The notes: a model not told the origin generated them from the letters alone. Shown: positions 1 through 10,749, counted from the stretch's first letter. The stretch is 64,000 bases of DNA from Roseimaritima ulvae (GCF_008065135.1 NZ_CP042914.1:4507404-4571403); one strand, 5' to 3'. A program made the numbers and translations.

Positions 1-2
1 TA

Positions 3-3000
3 TCGGCAGATTGGCGGAACCAAGTTTTCGAATTTGAAGACGAAGCGGACAACGTCGGCGGCGGAAACTCAACGAACGTCCAGCTTACCCCGCCCCCAGA
101 CCTGCAGGTGTCTTCTGTCCAGGCCCCTCCGCTAGCCTTCTCGGGCCAAACGATGGCGCTGAGTTGGACCGTTCAAAACAGGGGCTCGGGCCGAACGCTT
201 GAGAGTGCTTGGTACGACGACATTTACATGTCTGAAGACGAAGAACTGGTGATCAGTGGCGAGAATGCTGACCGCTATTTGGGACGCCGCTATCACAACG
301 GCACTCTTGAAGTCGACGAGTCTTACGTGGAGACAATGAATGTGAACCTGCCAATCGGCATCAGTGGCGAGTACTTCTTCTTCGCCCGGACCGATTCACT
401 CAATCAGGTTTACGAGCACGCGTCGGAATCGAATAACACCCACAGTAGCGTGGCCGCCACGAATGTGCTGCTCACCCCTCCACCCGATCTGGAAATTGCC
501 CAGCTCGTAACACCGACCACGGCCTTGGCGGGACACGCCTTGACGGTCAACTTTACCGTCGAAAATTACGGCGCATCGGGTACTCCCAACTATTCCTGGA
601 TCGACGCCGTCTACTTATCCAGTGATGCGGTGTTAGACAGCAATGACTTAAAACTTGGCGACATCGGGCATTATGGTGCGCTGCCCGATTTTGGGTTTTA
701 CGACGTTTCGCACACGTTTGTCCTACCCGATGGGATCCAGGGTGAATTCTACGTTCTGGTGCACACCGACCAACGTGATGTGGTCTTTGAGCTCGACAAT
801 GAAAACAATGTGAGAAGTGGACCGGCGATCACAATCCAGTCGTTGCCGGCGGACCTGATTGTCTCGGCGGCCGGTGCCCCAGCAACGGGTGAGGCGGGCA
901 AGAGCGTCCGCGTCGATTACACGGTCACCAATCAGGGACTCGGGGACACGGCGGTGACCCGTTGGACCGATCGCGTTTACGCTTCAACAGACGATACGTT
1001 CAGCGGCGACGACATCCTGTTGGGCTCGTTCACCCACGAAGGTTTGCTTGACACGGGCGACTCCTACAGCCGTAGTGAATTGGTTGACCTGCCCTTCACA
1101 TTTCTGGGAACCTACAACCTGTTTGTTGTCGCGGACGTGGCGGGCGAGGTGTTCGAAATCAATGAGGGCAACAACCTCTCGACCGCATTACCGTTGTCGG
1201 TCATCCGCGATGTGCCGGACCTTCAGGTGCTCTCCGTCTCAACACCGACCGACATTCTTGCGGGAACCGAGATTGCGATCAGTTGGACCGTGCAGAATGC
1301 GGGGGCCAATCAAACCAACGCTAACTATTGGTACGACGAGGTCTGGCTATCGAGTGATACGACGATTTCCGGCAACGACTATCGCTTGGGGGACCTGCGT
1401 CACACCAATGCCCTCGGCGCGGGCCAGCAATACACCGCAACCGGGACCTTCCGCCTTCCCGACGATCTTTTTGGACCGCTGTACTTAATCGTCCGCACAG
1501 ATCATTCGAATCGAGTCTTTGAAGCTGGATTTGAGTCGAACAACGATGGCGTTTCGGCGGTTGATGGCGATTCGACCGCCGTTGAAGTCATCGCCAATCC
1601 AGCGGCCACCGCGCGACCCGACCTTGAAGTAATCTCCGTCGACGCCCCACTGGACGCGCTCAGTGGACAGCCCTTCTCGCTAACCTGGACGGTCCAAAAC
1701 AACGAGGTCGCGACCAGTCGCTCGTGGTACGACGCTGTCTACCTCTCACGTGATCAAATCTTCGATCGTGACACCGACACGTATTTGGGGTTCCACAGCC
1801 GCAGTGGGCTGGCCGCTGGTGACAGCTACACGGCTACCCAATCATTCACCATTCCGAACGGACTGTCCGGTCCGTTCTACGTCTTCGTGGCCACCGATTC
1901 AGGCCGTTCGGTTGACGAGTCTGGACGCGAGGCTAACAACGTAGCCCGTGACGGTTCGTCGATGCAGGTCTCGTTGGCACCGCCCGCGGACCTGGTCGTC
2001 GGTACGATTACAGTGCCGGACAGCGCCAGCCTCGGCAGCGACGCAACCATCCAGTACACGATTACGAACCAGGGGGACAATGCCGCATTGGGCAGCTGGT
2101 ACGATTCGATCTATTTTTCGGCAGACGACCAATGGGATCTGGGCGACGTGCTGCTTGGACGGATTCTGCATCGCGGTGATGTGGCCGGCGGGTCCAGCTA
2201 CAGCGAAAGCTTGACCGCCTCGGTGCCCGGCCTCGTCCCCGGCGACTACCAAGTCATTATCCGTACCGACATCCGCAACCACATCCCAGAGTCGAATGAG
2301 ACCAATAACCTTTCGGCCTCGCTGGACCTTGTCGACGTCAACATCGAGGCGCTGCAGCTAGGTGTTCCGGCGACCGATGTCCTCGCGGAGGGCCAGTCGG
2401 CCTTCTATCGTGTCGACGTGAATGCCGGAGAAACACTTGTCGTAACCTTGGACAGCGAGTCAGCAACCGCTGCCAACGAACTCTATGTCCGCTATGGCGA
2501 CGTCCCGAGCCGAAGTGTATTCGACCACGCCTTCTCCGATCCTTTATCACCGGATCAACGGCTGGTTATCCCCTTCGCGCGTGGTGGGACGTACTACATT
2601 CTCGCTTACGGCGTCAGTGTCCCCAGCCCATCTCCGTTCACCGTAACGGCGGACGTGCCGTCGTTCTCGATCCTTGAAGTTGGCCCCGACGCGGGCAGCA
2701 ACAAGGGGATGACCACGGTGCAAATTCTCGGCAGCCAGTTTAAAAACGACGGTCAGGTCCTGCTCACCGGCGCTGGTGGAGAGCGCGCCGCTTCCGAAAC
2801 TTGGTGGAAGAATGGGACGGAGCTGTGGGCAACGTTCGACTTGAATGGGCTTCCTACGGGGAACTATGACATTCGCGTCGACCAGGGGACCGAGTCGGCC
2901 ACCGGGGCGGGACTGTTTACTGTCACCAACGGCCCCCTCGGCGAACTTGATATCCAAGTCGATGCTCCCAGTACACTTCGCCCGGGGCAACCAGGCGTAG

Positions 3001-6000
3001 TCACGGTCAACTACGCGAACTCTGGCCAGACCGATATCGCTGCACCCGTGCTGACGCTGGCGGTGACCAACGCGTTGCTCAAGATGGCCGATGGTTCGAC
3101 CAGCGACCGTATCGAGTTCTTGGGAATCGGGCCGGATGGCCCTGCTGGCATTCTTGCGCCCGGCGGCGGGGGCACGTTATCGCTGGTCTACAATCCGACG
3201 GTTAGTACTGGGAATGTCGAATTCTCACTCTCGGAACTGCCGGCCGACGAGCCGATCGACTGGGCCGAGCGAAAGGACGAAGCGCGCCCCGCCGGCGTTT
3301 CTCCCGAAGCGTGGAACATCGTGTGGGCGAACTTTACCGACGACCTGGGTTCAACGGGAGCTGGACTCCGTGCGGTGTTGGACGACAACGCCAACTTCCT
3401 GAGTCAACTCGGTGTCCGCACTTCCGATACGGCGCGGTTGCTTCGATTTGAGCTTCAGCAAGCCAGCGGCTCGCTTTACGAGTCGGTTACGCTGTCACCC
3501 GCCTCGGCGGGAAATGCCATTGATATCTCCGCCACCGCTGCCGACCTCGACGTCGCCACACAGCTTCCACTATTCTTCGCCCGCAGCTATGCCTCTGGTG
3601 TGGAGGGTCGGTTTCGCGAAGGACCTCTCGGGCGTGGATGGGCACACAACTGGGAAATCTCCGTCGAACAGGCGGCCGATGGGACCGTCACGGTGTTCCA
3701 GGGTGTCGGAACACGGGTGTTCACTCCCAACCCCTTGGGTGGCTATCGCGGACTGCCTGGCGAATTAGGTGAGCTGACCTACGATGGCACGCGGTTCCGG
3801 CTGGAGGAGCCCGCGGGCATCGCGCTGCAGTTTGGGTCCAATGGTCTGCTGGAATCGGTGTCGGATCGTTACGACAACACAATCGTGGCGACTTATACAT
3901 CGGGACGACTCACCAGCTTGACGCATTCCGACGGCGAGAGCCTAACCATTGAATACAACGGTCAGGGCCAAATCACTCAGGTTGTCGATCAAATCGGCAA
4001 CCAGATTCGGTACAACTACGATGTCGCCGGCGAACATCTAATCTCGGTAACTGGCGATGGGACAACGACGTACAGCTACTCAGCGACCACGGCCGCAACC
4101 GCGCACGCGCTGCTCTCGATCACGTACCCCGATGGGGCGATGGTCGGATTCCAATATGACGCCCAAGGACTGCAGATCGGACACTCGGTCAACGGCGGTG
4201 ACGAGGCGTTCTCTTACGCGTTCGACTCCGCCGGCGGCATCACGCTGACCGACCTGGACGGAAATTCCAGCGAATTGCTGCTGACTGACGCTGGCGCGTC
4301 GGGTCGCATCACCGATGCTTGGGGACAAGTCACGCAGCTCTTTTATAACGACGAGGGGCTGCTGACCCAGGTCATCAACCCTGCCGGAGCCAGGTCGACC
4401 TTCACGTACGACGAACAAGGCAACTTGTTGAGCAACCTGGACGCTTTGGGCCAGGCCGTGACATTTTCCTACGACAGCGCCCTTCAGCAAGTCAGCTCGG
4501 TTCGCGACCCAATGGGCCGTACGCTGGGATACACTTACGACACTCTTGGCAACCTGCTGGCAGTCACCTATCCAGACGGCAGCACTGAACAGTTCCAGCC
4601 TTCACCTGCGACGAATGCTACCGCTGCAACGATCAATCGCCGTAGCCAGGAGACCCGCTTCACCTACGATGATCGTGGATTAGTCCTGCGCAAGGACTAC
4701 CCCGATGGCACGGCGGCAACGTTCACCTATGACCCGCAGGGTAACTTGCTGACAGCTGTCGATGCCGACAGCTCTGTAACGTTCACGTATGACGGCGACG
4801 AACTGCGGCGGGTCACCTACGACACGGGTCGATATGTGGAATTCGCTTACGATGGAATCGGTCGACGGATCCGGATGAGCGACGGCGATGGCTACGAGGT
4901 CAATTACGCTTACGATTCTGCTGGACGACTCGCTGAACTGACGGACGCTAACGCAAATCGAATCGTTAAATACACGTACGATTCGCGCGGACATCTGGTC
5001 CGCGAGGACAACGGCAACGGTACGTCCACGACCTATCAACACGGTCCCGCCAACGAACTGCTTTCGGTTGTCAATTACGATGACGATGGCACGACCATTA
5101 ATTCGCGCTTCGACTACACTTATAATGTCGCCGGAAGGGTTGCAAGCGTTACCACTCTGGACGGTACCACCGCGTTCAGCTACGACGCCACGGGACAGCT
5201 GACGCTGGTGACGTTACCGAGCGGGCGAGTGATTGAGTATCGATACGACGCGGCAGGGAATCGGGTAAGCGTCACCGACGATGGAGTTGTCACCAGCTAC
5301 ACCGCGAACAATCTCAATCAATACGTGGATGTCGGCGGCGCGACTTACACCTACGACGCAGACGGCAACTTGATTTCCCATACGGTCGATGGAGTCGTAT
5401 GGACCTACGTCTACGACAGCGAAAATCGGCTGGTGCGAACCGAGTCGGATACGGGCGAAGTCATCGAATACGTCTATGATGCGTTGGGCAACCGCGTTGC
5501 CAGTATCCAAGACGGACAGCGTACCGAATTCCTTATCGACCCGACCGGTTGGGGCGACGTGGTGGCCCAGTATGGGCCAACCGGCGAGGTCAGTCAGTTC
5601 ACGTACGGCATCGGGCTTGTCGGACGCGTTGGTCCGGATGGCTCGACTGCCTACTACGATTTTGACGCAATCGGTAACACCGTGGGCATCAGTGGTGTCG
5701 ACGGTACCTATCTGAACGCCTACAGCTACCTGCCCTTCGGCGAGAAGCTGGCCAGCGTCGAAGCGGTGGACAATGACTTCGAGTACGGTGGGCAGTGGGG
5801 CGTCAGCCAGACAGGTGGTCCGCTCGACTACATGCGTGCTCGCTATTACGACCCGGTCACCGGACACTTCGGCAGCGTCGATCCCCAGCGCATCCAGTCA
5901 GGCGACATCAACTTCTATCGCTACGCCAACAACAACCCGGTGATGGCTAGCGATCCGACTGGCGAAATCTTATTTGTGCCAATTCTTGTGGGTGCAGGCA

Positions 6001-8843
6001 TCGGTGCCGCTCTGGACATCGGCGTTCAGTTAGCCACCAACGGCGGCAATGTTGGCGATATCAGCTGGGGCAGCGTGGCAGTATCTGCGGGGCTGGGGGC
6101 GCTGGGCGGCGGCATCGGTTCGGCAGGCGCCAAGATTGGGGGCGCCGGTGCGAGGCGTGCGGGCTTCGAGTTCTCGCACTGGATTCCAGCTCGCTTCAGC
6201 AATCCTTCCAGCAAGTTCTACAAGGGGCTGCCCAGGTGGCTCACTCAGAACAACCTCAACGGCAACTTCGTCCCGCGTTGGTTGCACGCGGCGACCGACC
6301 CTTACCGCCTGCTCAAGGGAATGAAGAAGTGGGGCGACCACCTCTATCCGCCGCTACTCCGTCAACTTCTGCGTGTACCCGGCTGGCTCAGCGGTGGCCT
6401 ACTGGGACCGCTTGGCGGTGCTTTGACGCGGCTGATCCGGCCCAGCGATCCGAACGACATCGTCGGGCCCGCGGGATTTGGTGACGAACACTGGGTCACC
6501 GCGACCGAGGCGCTACCCTACACGATCCGCTTCGAGAATCGGGCGGCCGCCACCGCGCCGGCCCAGCAGGTGACGATCAACCATCCATTGGACCCTGATA
6601 TCGATCCGCGCACCTTCCGCCTTGGTAATTTCGGTTGGGGGGACCTGTTGTTCGAAGTCCCCGAGAATCGAGCAGCTTTCTACGGACGTCTCGATGTCCG
6701 GGAGGAACAAGGAATTTTCGTCGACGTCGTCGCCGGCATCGATGTTGAGAAGGGCGAAGCATTTTGGATTTTGCAGGCAATCGATCCCGAGACGGGCGAG
6801 CCACCAATCGACGCGTCCGTCGGATTCCTTCCGCCAAATGACGAGAATCACGTGGGCGAGGGTTTTGTTACCTACAAAGTCCGCTCGCGCAGGACTGCGG
6901 AAACGGGCTTCGTCATCGACGCTCTTGCCACGATTATTTTCGATACCGAAGAACCGCTCGATACTCCCCCGATCTTTAACACGATCGATGCCGGCATCCC
7001 GACCAGCGAAGTTGACGCACTACCATTACAAATTTCCGACCCCAGCCATACGTTCCTAGTCAGCTGGTCCGGCCAGGACGATGAGGGCGGTTCGGCGCTG
7101 GCCAGCTACAGCGTCTACGTTTCGGACAACGGCGGCGCCTTCACGATTTGGCTCGAGGACACCGACTTGACCGAGGCCAGCTATGTTGGCGCCGCGGGAC
7201 ATACCTACGCCTTCTACAGCCGGGCTCGCGATAACGCAGGTAACTACGAGGCCGCGCCGCAAACTCCCGACGCGACCACGACCATCGGCTCTGGCGATGT
7301 CACGCCTCCCCAAGCACTCGACGTGCTCGACATCGCTCCAGACCCGAGGAACACGAGCGTTACGTCGGTCGAATTTGAGGCATCCGAGGAACTTGACTTG
7401 GCCAGCCTTGATGAGTCGGATTTCTTGCTTACTCGTAACGGTTCGAGTGTATCGATCCCCACCGGCACGCTAAGCTTCGAACCGATGCCCGACGCATTCC
7501 GCTACCGTGTCCTGGGTTTGGAAGCACTGACACAACCGGAAGGAGACTACGTGTTGACCGTGCTCGGCTCAGGCTTGAGCGATCTGGCCGGCAACGCCGG
7601 CATCGGCAGCCCAACCGGCGCATGGACAATCGATAAGACCGGTCCGACCAGTCAGATCGTTGGCTTGCCTCAACGGCAATCGACGCTCACCTTCCCGGTG
7701 ACCGCGACCGGCACCGACCCAACCTCCGGTGGCGTCGAATCAGAAGTGGCTTCGTACGAGATCTATCGACTAGTCAATAATGGGTCATGGGAGCTTTGGA
7801 CGACCGTTCCCGCTGCCGACCCGGTGGCGATGTATACGGGACAAAGCCAGCAGTCGATCGGATTTTATAGCGTCGCGATCGATCAGGCGGGAAATCGAGA
7901 AACGAAGTCGCCACGGCTCGAAGCGAGTACCTACATTCCCGACCTGGACGCACCGGCCAGTCAAGTGGAAGCCGTCAACGTTGACCAACCCGCCTTCGAT
8001 ATCACGTTCAGCGGCTCCGACTTCGGTGGCTCGGGACTTCACGTCTTTGATGTTTTTGTGTCGGTCGACGACGCGGCTCCGATCAGTCTTGGACAGGTCA
8101 ACGCTGGGACGCCCGCTGCGTCCGGCGTTTACTCCGGTTCGCTTTCCTATCAAGCCATCGCTGATGGCTCCGAGCACAGCTATCGATTCTTCACCATTGG
8201 TATCGACAGTGAAGGCAACACAGAGACACCACCCACATCAAACGAAGATGTCGTGGTGAACGCCACGTTTGCCGCACCTGCATCGCTGGCTGTAACCGAA
8301 TTCGACGTGCAACGCGGCGTTTCGCAAAGGTCCTTCATTCAGTATCTGGATGTAACGTTCAACACCGCCGGATTCAACGACCTGATCGACAGCATCAACG
8401 ACGTCGGCACGGCCAACGATCGCATTCGACTGCTGCGATTCGGCGTCAACGGCGAAGGTCCCGGCGAAGTAGTGGATTTGACGGGCCGAGTCGAAAGCAT
8501 TGATCAAGTCATGAAAATCGATTTTGGTGCCAACGGGATCGGCGGGAACCGGAACTCAGCGATCGGCAACGGCTACTACCGCTTGCAGCTAGACGTGGAC
8601 GGCGATGGAGAATTCGACTCCGACGAAGACGCCGACTTAGCATTCTATCGCCTGTTCGGGGACGCCAATGGCGATCGGACGGTTAATAACGACGACCTCG
8701 CGACGATCATGGCGGTGTACGGACAACAAGGCATGCTCGATGGTGATATCAACGGAGACGGCATCGTATCGAGCCACGACCGACTGTTCGCGGCCCGCAA
8801 TCGTGGACAGAACGTCGATTCCCTTTTGGAACTTGATGATTGA
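3..8843 (+). CDS. Giant CARDB / YD-repeat (Rhs-like) surface protein with dockerin-like C-terminus, 5'-truncated by window edge
   Basis: The reading frame is open from base 3, and residues before the first GTG (108) already match the repeat pattern, so the gene begins outside the window; about 2,946 residues are visible. In order: roughly seven CARDB-type adhesion repeats to about base 2,340 (recurring WYD.VYLS, LPDGL.G and ESNN motifs); a PPC-like beta domain (about 2,340-2,660); an IPT/TIG-like domain (to about 2,930); an Rhs entry domain with FARSYASG (about 3,560); many YD repeats (about 3,850-5,700); and the Rhs core end YMRARYYDPVTG near 5,830. Unlike polymorphic toxins, which end soon after the core, it continues for about 960 residues with Ig-like segments and two Ca-loop motifs (DANGDRTVNNDD, DINGDGIVSSHD; about 8,660-8,790) typical of dockerin type I. 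Probably secreted or surface-attached; the ligand is unknown. Confidence 0.9.
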   Translation, partial: SADWRNQVFEFEDEADNVGGGNSTNVQLTPPPDLQVSSVQAPPLAFSGQTMALSWTVQNRGSGRTLESAWYDDIYMSEDEELVISGENADRYLGRRYHNGTLEVDESYVETMNVNLPIGISGEYFFFARTDSLNQVYEHASESNNTHSSVAATNVLLTPPPDLEIAQLVTPTTALAGHALTVNFTVENYGASGTPNYSWIDAVYLSSDAVLDSNDLKLGDIGHYGALPDFGFYDVSHTFVLPDGIQGEFYVLVHTDQRDVVFELDNENNVRSGPAITIQSLPADLIVSAAGAPATGEAGKSVRVDYTVTNQGLGDTAVTRWTDRVYASTDDTFSGDDILLGSFTHEGLLDTGDSYSRSELVDLPFTFLGTYNLFVVADVAGEVFEINEGNNLSTALPLSVIRDVPDLQVLSVSTPTDILAGTEIAISWTVQNAGANQTNANYWYDEVWLSSDTTISGNDYRLGDLRHTNALGAGQQYTATGTFRLPDDLFGPLYLIVRTDHSNRVFEAGFESNNDGVSAVDGDSTAVEVIANPAATARPDLEVISVDAPLDALSGQPFSLTWTVQNNEVATSRSWYDAVYLSRDQIFDRDTDTYLGFHSRSGLAAGDSYTATQSFTIPNGLSGPFYVFVATDSGRSVDESGREANNVARDGSSMQVSLAPPADLVVGTITVPDSASLGSDATIQYTITNQGDNAALGSWYDSIYFSADDQWDLGDVLLGRILHRGDVAGGSSYSESLTASVPGLVPGDYQVIIRTDIRNHIPESNETNNLSASLDLVDVNIEALQLGVPATDVLAEGQSAFYRVDVNAGETLVVTLDSESATAANELYVRYGDVPSRSVFDHAFSDPLSPDQRLVIPFARGGTYYILAYGVSVPSPSPFTVTADVPSFSILEVGPDAGSNKGMTTVQILGSQFKNDGQVLLTGAGGERAASETWWKNGTELWATFDLNGLPTGNYDIRVDQGTESATGAGLFTVTNGPLGELDIQVDAPSTLRPGQPGVVTVNYANSGQTDIAAPVLTLAVTNALLKMADGSTSDRIEFLGIGPDGPAGILAPGGGGTLSLVYNPTVSTGNVEFSLSELPADEPIDWAERKDEARPAGVSPEAWNIVWANFTDDLGSTGAGLRAVLDDNANFLSQLGVRTSDTARLLRFELQQASGSLYESVTLSPASAGNAIDISATAADLDVATQLPLFFARSYASGVEGRFREGPLGRGWAHNWEISVEQAADGTVTVFQGVGTRVFTPNPLGGYRGLPGELGELTYDGTRFRLEEPAGIALQFGSNGLLESVSDRYDNTIVATYTSGRLTSLTHSDGESLTIEYNGQGQITQVVDQIGNQIRYNYDVAGEHLISVTGDGTTTYSYSATTAATAHALLSITYPDGAMVGFQYDAQGLQIGHSVNGGDEAFSYAFDSAGGITLTDLDGNSSELLLTDAGASGRITDAWGQVTQLFYNDEGLLTQVINPAGARSTFTYDEQGNLLSNLDALGQAVTFSYDSALQQVSSVRDPMGRTLGYTYDTLGNLLAVTYPDGSTEQFQPSPATNATAATINRRSQETRFTYDDRGLVLRKDYPDGTAATFTYDPQGNLLTAVDADSSVTFTYDGDELRRVTYDTGRYVEFAYDGIGRRIRMSDGDGYEVNYAYDSAGRLAELTDANANRIVKYTYDSRGHLVREDNGNGTSTTYQHGPANELLSVVNYDDDGTTINSRFDYTYNVAGRVASVTTLDGTTAFSYDATGQLTLVTLPSGRVIEYRYDAAGNRVSVTDDGVVTSYTANNLNQYVDVGGATYTYDADGNLISHTVDGVVWTYVYDSENRLVRTESDTGEVIEYVYDALGNRVASIQDGQRTEFLIDPTGWGDVVAQYGPTGEVSQFTYGIGLVGRVGPDGSTAYYDFDAIGNTVGISGVDGTYLNAYSYLPFGEKLASVEAVDNDFEYGGQWGVSQTGGPLDYMRARYYDPVTGHFGSVDPQRIQSGDINFYRYANNNPVMASDPTGEILFVPILVGAGIGAALDIGVQLATNGGNVGDISWGSVAVSAGLGALGGGIGSAGAKIGGAGARRAGFEFSHWIPARFSNPSSKFYKGLPRWLTQNNLNGNFVPRWLHAATDPYRLLKGMKKWGDHLYPPLLRQLLRVPGWLSGGLLGPLGGALTRLIRPSDPNDIVGPAGFGDEHWVTATEALPYTIRFENRAAATAPAQQVTINHPLDPDIDPRTFRLGNFGWGDLLFEVPENRAAFYGRLDVREEQGIFVDVVAGIDVEKGEAFWILQAIDPETGEPPIDASVGFLPPNDENHVGEGFVTYKVRSRRTAETGFVIDALATIIFDTEEPLDTPPIFNTIDAGIPTSEVDALPLQISDPSHTFLVSWSGQDDEGGSALASYSVYVSDNGGAFTIWLEDTDLTEASYVGAAGHTYAFYSRARDNAGNYEAAPQTPDATTTIGSGDVTPPQALDVLDIAPDPRNTSVTSVEFEASEELDLASLDESDFLLTRNGSSVSIPTGTLSFEPMPDAFRYRVLGLEALTQPEGDYVLTVLGSGLSDLAGNAGIGSPTGAWTIDKTGPTSQIVGLPQRQSTLTFPVTATGTDPTSGGVESEVASYEIYRLVNNGSWELWTTVPAADPVAMYTGQSQQSIGFYSVAIDQAGNRETKSPRLEASTYIPDLDAPASQVEAVNVDQPAFDITFSGSDFGGSGLHVFDVFVSVDDAAPISLGQVNAGTPAASGVYSGSLSYQAIADGSEHSYRFFTIGIDSEGNTETPPTSNEDVVVNATFAAPASLAVTEFDVQRGVSQRSFIQYLDVTFNTAGFNDLIDSINDVGTANDRIRLLRFGVNGEGPGEVVDLTGRVESIDQVMKIDFGANGIGGNRNSAIGNGYYRLQLDVDGDGEFDSDEDADLAFYRLFGDANGDRTVNNDDLATIMAVYGQQGMLDGDINGDGIVSSHDRLFAARNRGQNVDSLLELDD

Positions 8844-8928
8844 GAAGTTTTGCCCTCTCCGTGTGAACAAGCATTTGCCGTGCCGGAGTACACTCGTGAA
8901 TCCATTTACTTACACCAGAGTACGACTG

Positions 8929-9648
8929 ATGAACCAACGTCTACTTTTTCTGCTTTTTTTAATCAGTCATCCAGTTGCTGCAAAGGCAGGTCTGATCATC
9001 AAGGGGCACGACACCACAATTCAAGTAGGAGGTACCACGACGGTTGATTTCACGATCGAAAGTGATAGCGTCGACTTTCTCCAGGCGATTAACTTCAGCT
9101 TTGGGATCACTACCGCCGGCCCGACAAGGCTCGAGTTTGTCAGTCCGCAATCCGATCTTCAGCTGTTGGATGGTTCTTACGTATTTGCTGGCGATAGCCA
9201 CGCTGCGGATTCTGGGTTTCCGGTAGGCTTTGTCGGCACCGCTGCGACCCCAAATGACACGTATTCGGGAGGTGATTTCACATGCTCCTTTTTCGACGTA
9301 GCGGTTGATGGAACGGCCAAGCTACTGGTTCGGCTGGAGGTTACGACTCAAACGACGTTGCCCCTTTTTAATCCCGTTGCCGGAGACACCTTTACGATCA
9401 CGATGGCGGAGCCTAACACCGATCCATTTCAACCCGACTTCTCCGATTCTTTCGGCATTGTGGTTCCCGTACTACCGCCAAGTTCTACCGGGCCAAGTTC
9501 TGATTTCACGGCGACGGTCACGGTGGTGAACGCGGTGAACGCCGTTCCCGAGCCGGCCAGCGTTTTGGTCTGGACACTTATTGGCGGTTTGGGGGTTGTC
9601 GCTGGACGTCGCCGCACCAATAAGCAGGCTGTCGATTTGATCGATTAA
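8929..9648 (+). CDS. Secreted PEP-CTERM sorting-domain protein
   Basis: I chose the ATG at 8929 because a signal peptide (MNQRLLFLLFLISHPVAAKA) follows directly; the longer open frame upstream overlaps the giant gene and has no secretion signal. The mature part is a 190-residue, Thr/Asp/Phe-rich, probably beta-sandwich domain without Cys-based active sites. The C-terminus carries a PEP-CTERM signal: VPEPAS, then a hydrophobic stretch (VLVWTLIGGLGVVAG) and a basic RRR tail. In this family the signal is cut by exosortase and the protein is delivered to the cell surface or matrix. It starts about 85 bp after the giant adhesin-like gene, so the two may be co-expressed. No enzymatic function can be read. 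Confidence 0.85.
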   Translation: MNQRLLFLLFLISHPVAAKAGLIIKGHDTTIQVGGTTTVDFTIESDSVDFLQAINFSFGITTAGPTRLEFVSPQSDLQLLDGSYVFAGDSHAADSGFPVGFVGTAATPNDTYSGGDFTCSFFDVAVDGTAKLLVRLEVTTQTTLPLFNPVAGDTFTITMAEPNTDPFQPDFSDSFGIVVPVLPPSSTGPSSDFTATVTVVNAVNAVPEPASVLVWTLIGGLGVVAGRRRTNKQAVDLID

Positions 9649-9721
9649 CCCACAGCCGCAGCAACCTGCTGACTTAATCGCATCGCAGCCTCCCTCGGGA
9701 GGTGAAATGTATGCCGAAGCA

Positions 9722-10117
9722 TCAGCGTGTCGCTGTGTCGATACTGATCTCCCGAAATTCCTGCTCAGTATCGATCGCCGACTTAATTGCGGCAGTCAGC
9801 GGGTCGTCGGGTCCGTGCTGATTGCGGCCCCTGAGCTTATCCATCAGACTACGGCGTTTGTCGATCTGTAGCGCCCACTCGATGGGCGATTCTTGGTCAA
9901 GGTCAGCGCTGGCGACGACAAAGTAGACGCATTCGTCCACGGTAACCGAACAGCACCAACCGAAGTCTTCAGGCTCTGGCTTCGACAACGCGATCGCAGG
10001 TGCAAGTCGCGTCCGCAGCCAGTTCAGCACCCCTTCCCCGGCAATCGGGTTATACGGGTTTTCGCTCTCACCGCGTGGATCGAATTTGTCGGTCTGGAAT
10101 GTAATCAGGTGTGTCAT
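9722..10117 (-). CDS. Small hypothetical cytosolic protein
   Basis: A 131-residue protein starting at MTHLITFQTDKFD; a longer frame adds only six residues. It has no signal peptide or membrane segment and is acidic, with an alternating beta/alpha pattern. The segments GEGVLNWLRTRLAP, WCCSVTVDECVYFVVAS and EWALQIDKRRSLMDKLRG resemble uncharacterised proteins often seen beside immunity or accessory genes, but I do not recognise the family. The preceding sequence shows no clear Shine-Dalgarno. It stands alone, convergent with the PEP-CTERM gene and bordering the scrambled region. Confidence 0.6.
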   Translation of the reverse strand: MTHLITFQTDKFDPRGESENPYNPIAGEGVLNWLRTRLAPAIALSKPEPEDFGWCCSVTVDECVYFVVASADLDQESPIEWALQIDKRRSLMDKLRGRNQHGPDDPLTAAIKSAIDTEQEFREISIDTATR

Positions 10118-10526
10118 GGTATTATCAGTTTGCACCGGCTAGAACGCATGTCGTGATGAAACAAATTACCCAACTCCTGCGGACATACCAAGTATTCGCG
10201 ATCGCCGCCAGCTTTCTACTGGAAAGAATCTTGAGGATAGTCTCAGTGGCCAGTGCCAAGGAATGCGTTTCACCCCATTGATTGTGGGCTGTGTCCTTGA
10301 GAGGTTTCGCAATTCTGCCACTTGGGCTAAAATCCCCTACCGTGTTCCCCGTGCTGCAACTGGTTCGGAGGAGTCGGCGATTCATCCGGGTACGTTGGGT
10401 GGTCGTCGTTTCTGGTTTATTCCAGATTGGCGGGTGCTGGGACGGGGATGAACTCCCTGTTCCATTTCACTTGCTCACAACTGTAAGGCATCAGGGAACC
10501 AACGTTTTGCAGTGCGAAACGCAACC
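10118..10526. other. 409-bp stretch with no recognisable gene
   Basis: Short open frames exist on both strands (for example 10263-10451 and 10282-10563), but none has a credible protein pattern, start site or conserved motif. I see no hairpin with a T-tract. The stretch leads directly into the tRNA-Ser half gene, which suggests rearranged sequence. Confidence 0.5.
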
Positions 10527-10567
10527 GGATGGGTGGCCGAGTGGTCGAAGGCAGCAGTCTTGAAAAC
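10527..10567 (+). pseudogene. 5' half of a tRNA-Ser(UGA) gene, ending at the anticodon loop
   Basis: The sequence fits a bacterial tRNA-Ser: acceptor strand GGATGGG, TG, D-arm GCC-GAGTGGTCGAA-GGC, anticodon 5' strand GCAGT and loop CTTGAAA (anticodon TGA at 10561-10563). The 3' strand should read ACTGC, but the sequence continues ACCAG and no variable arm, T-arm (GGTTCGA) or matching acceptor follows. It is therefore a half gene. Breaks at the anticodon loop are typical of tRNA sites used by tyrosine recombinases; no integrase gene is visible nearby. Confidence 0.8.
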
Positions 10568-10749
10568 CAGGCCGGGCCTTAGCGACCACCAACAAGACGC
10601 GGGATTTCTTATAAAAGAATCGTTGCCTCGCGATTTTCAAAACCCCCGTTTGCCCCCGTTTAACCGTGCAAAAAAGGGTATACCCTTTCGGTTCTAGCCC
10701 CTTCGCGAATCTTGGGCTTCTCAAGCTTCTTCGGTTGTTGGCGGTCGGT

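Noticed and set aside
5214-5867. Long minus-strand open frame inside the giant YD-repeat gene
   Set aside because: It is a shadow of the real frame; the plus-strand protein has clear repeat motifs along the whole stretch.
6000-6500. Rhs toxin tip and immunity gene after the YD-repeat core
   Set aside because: The frame continues for about 960 residues without a toxin-like end, and no small immunity-type gene follows.
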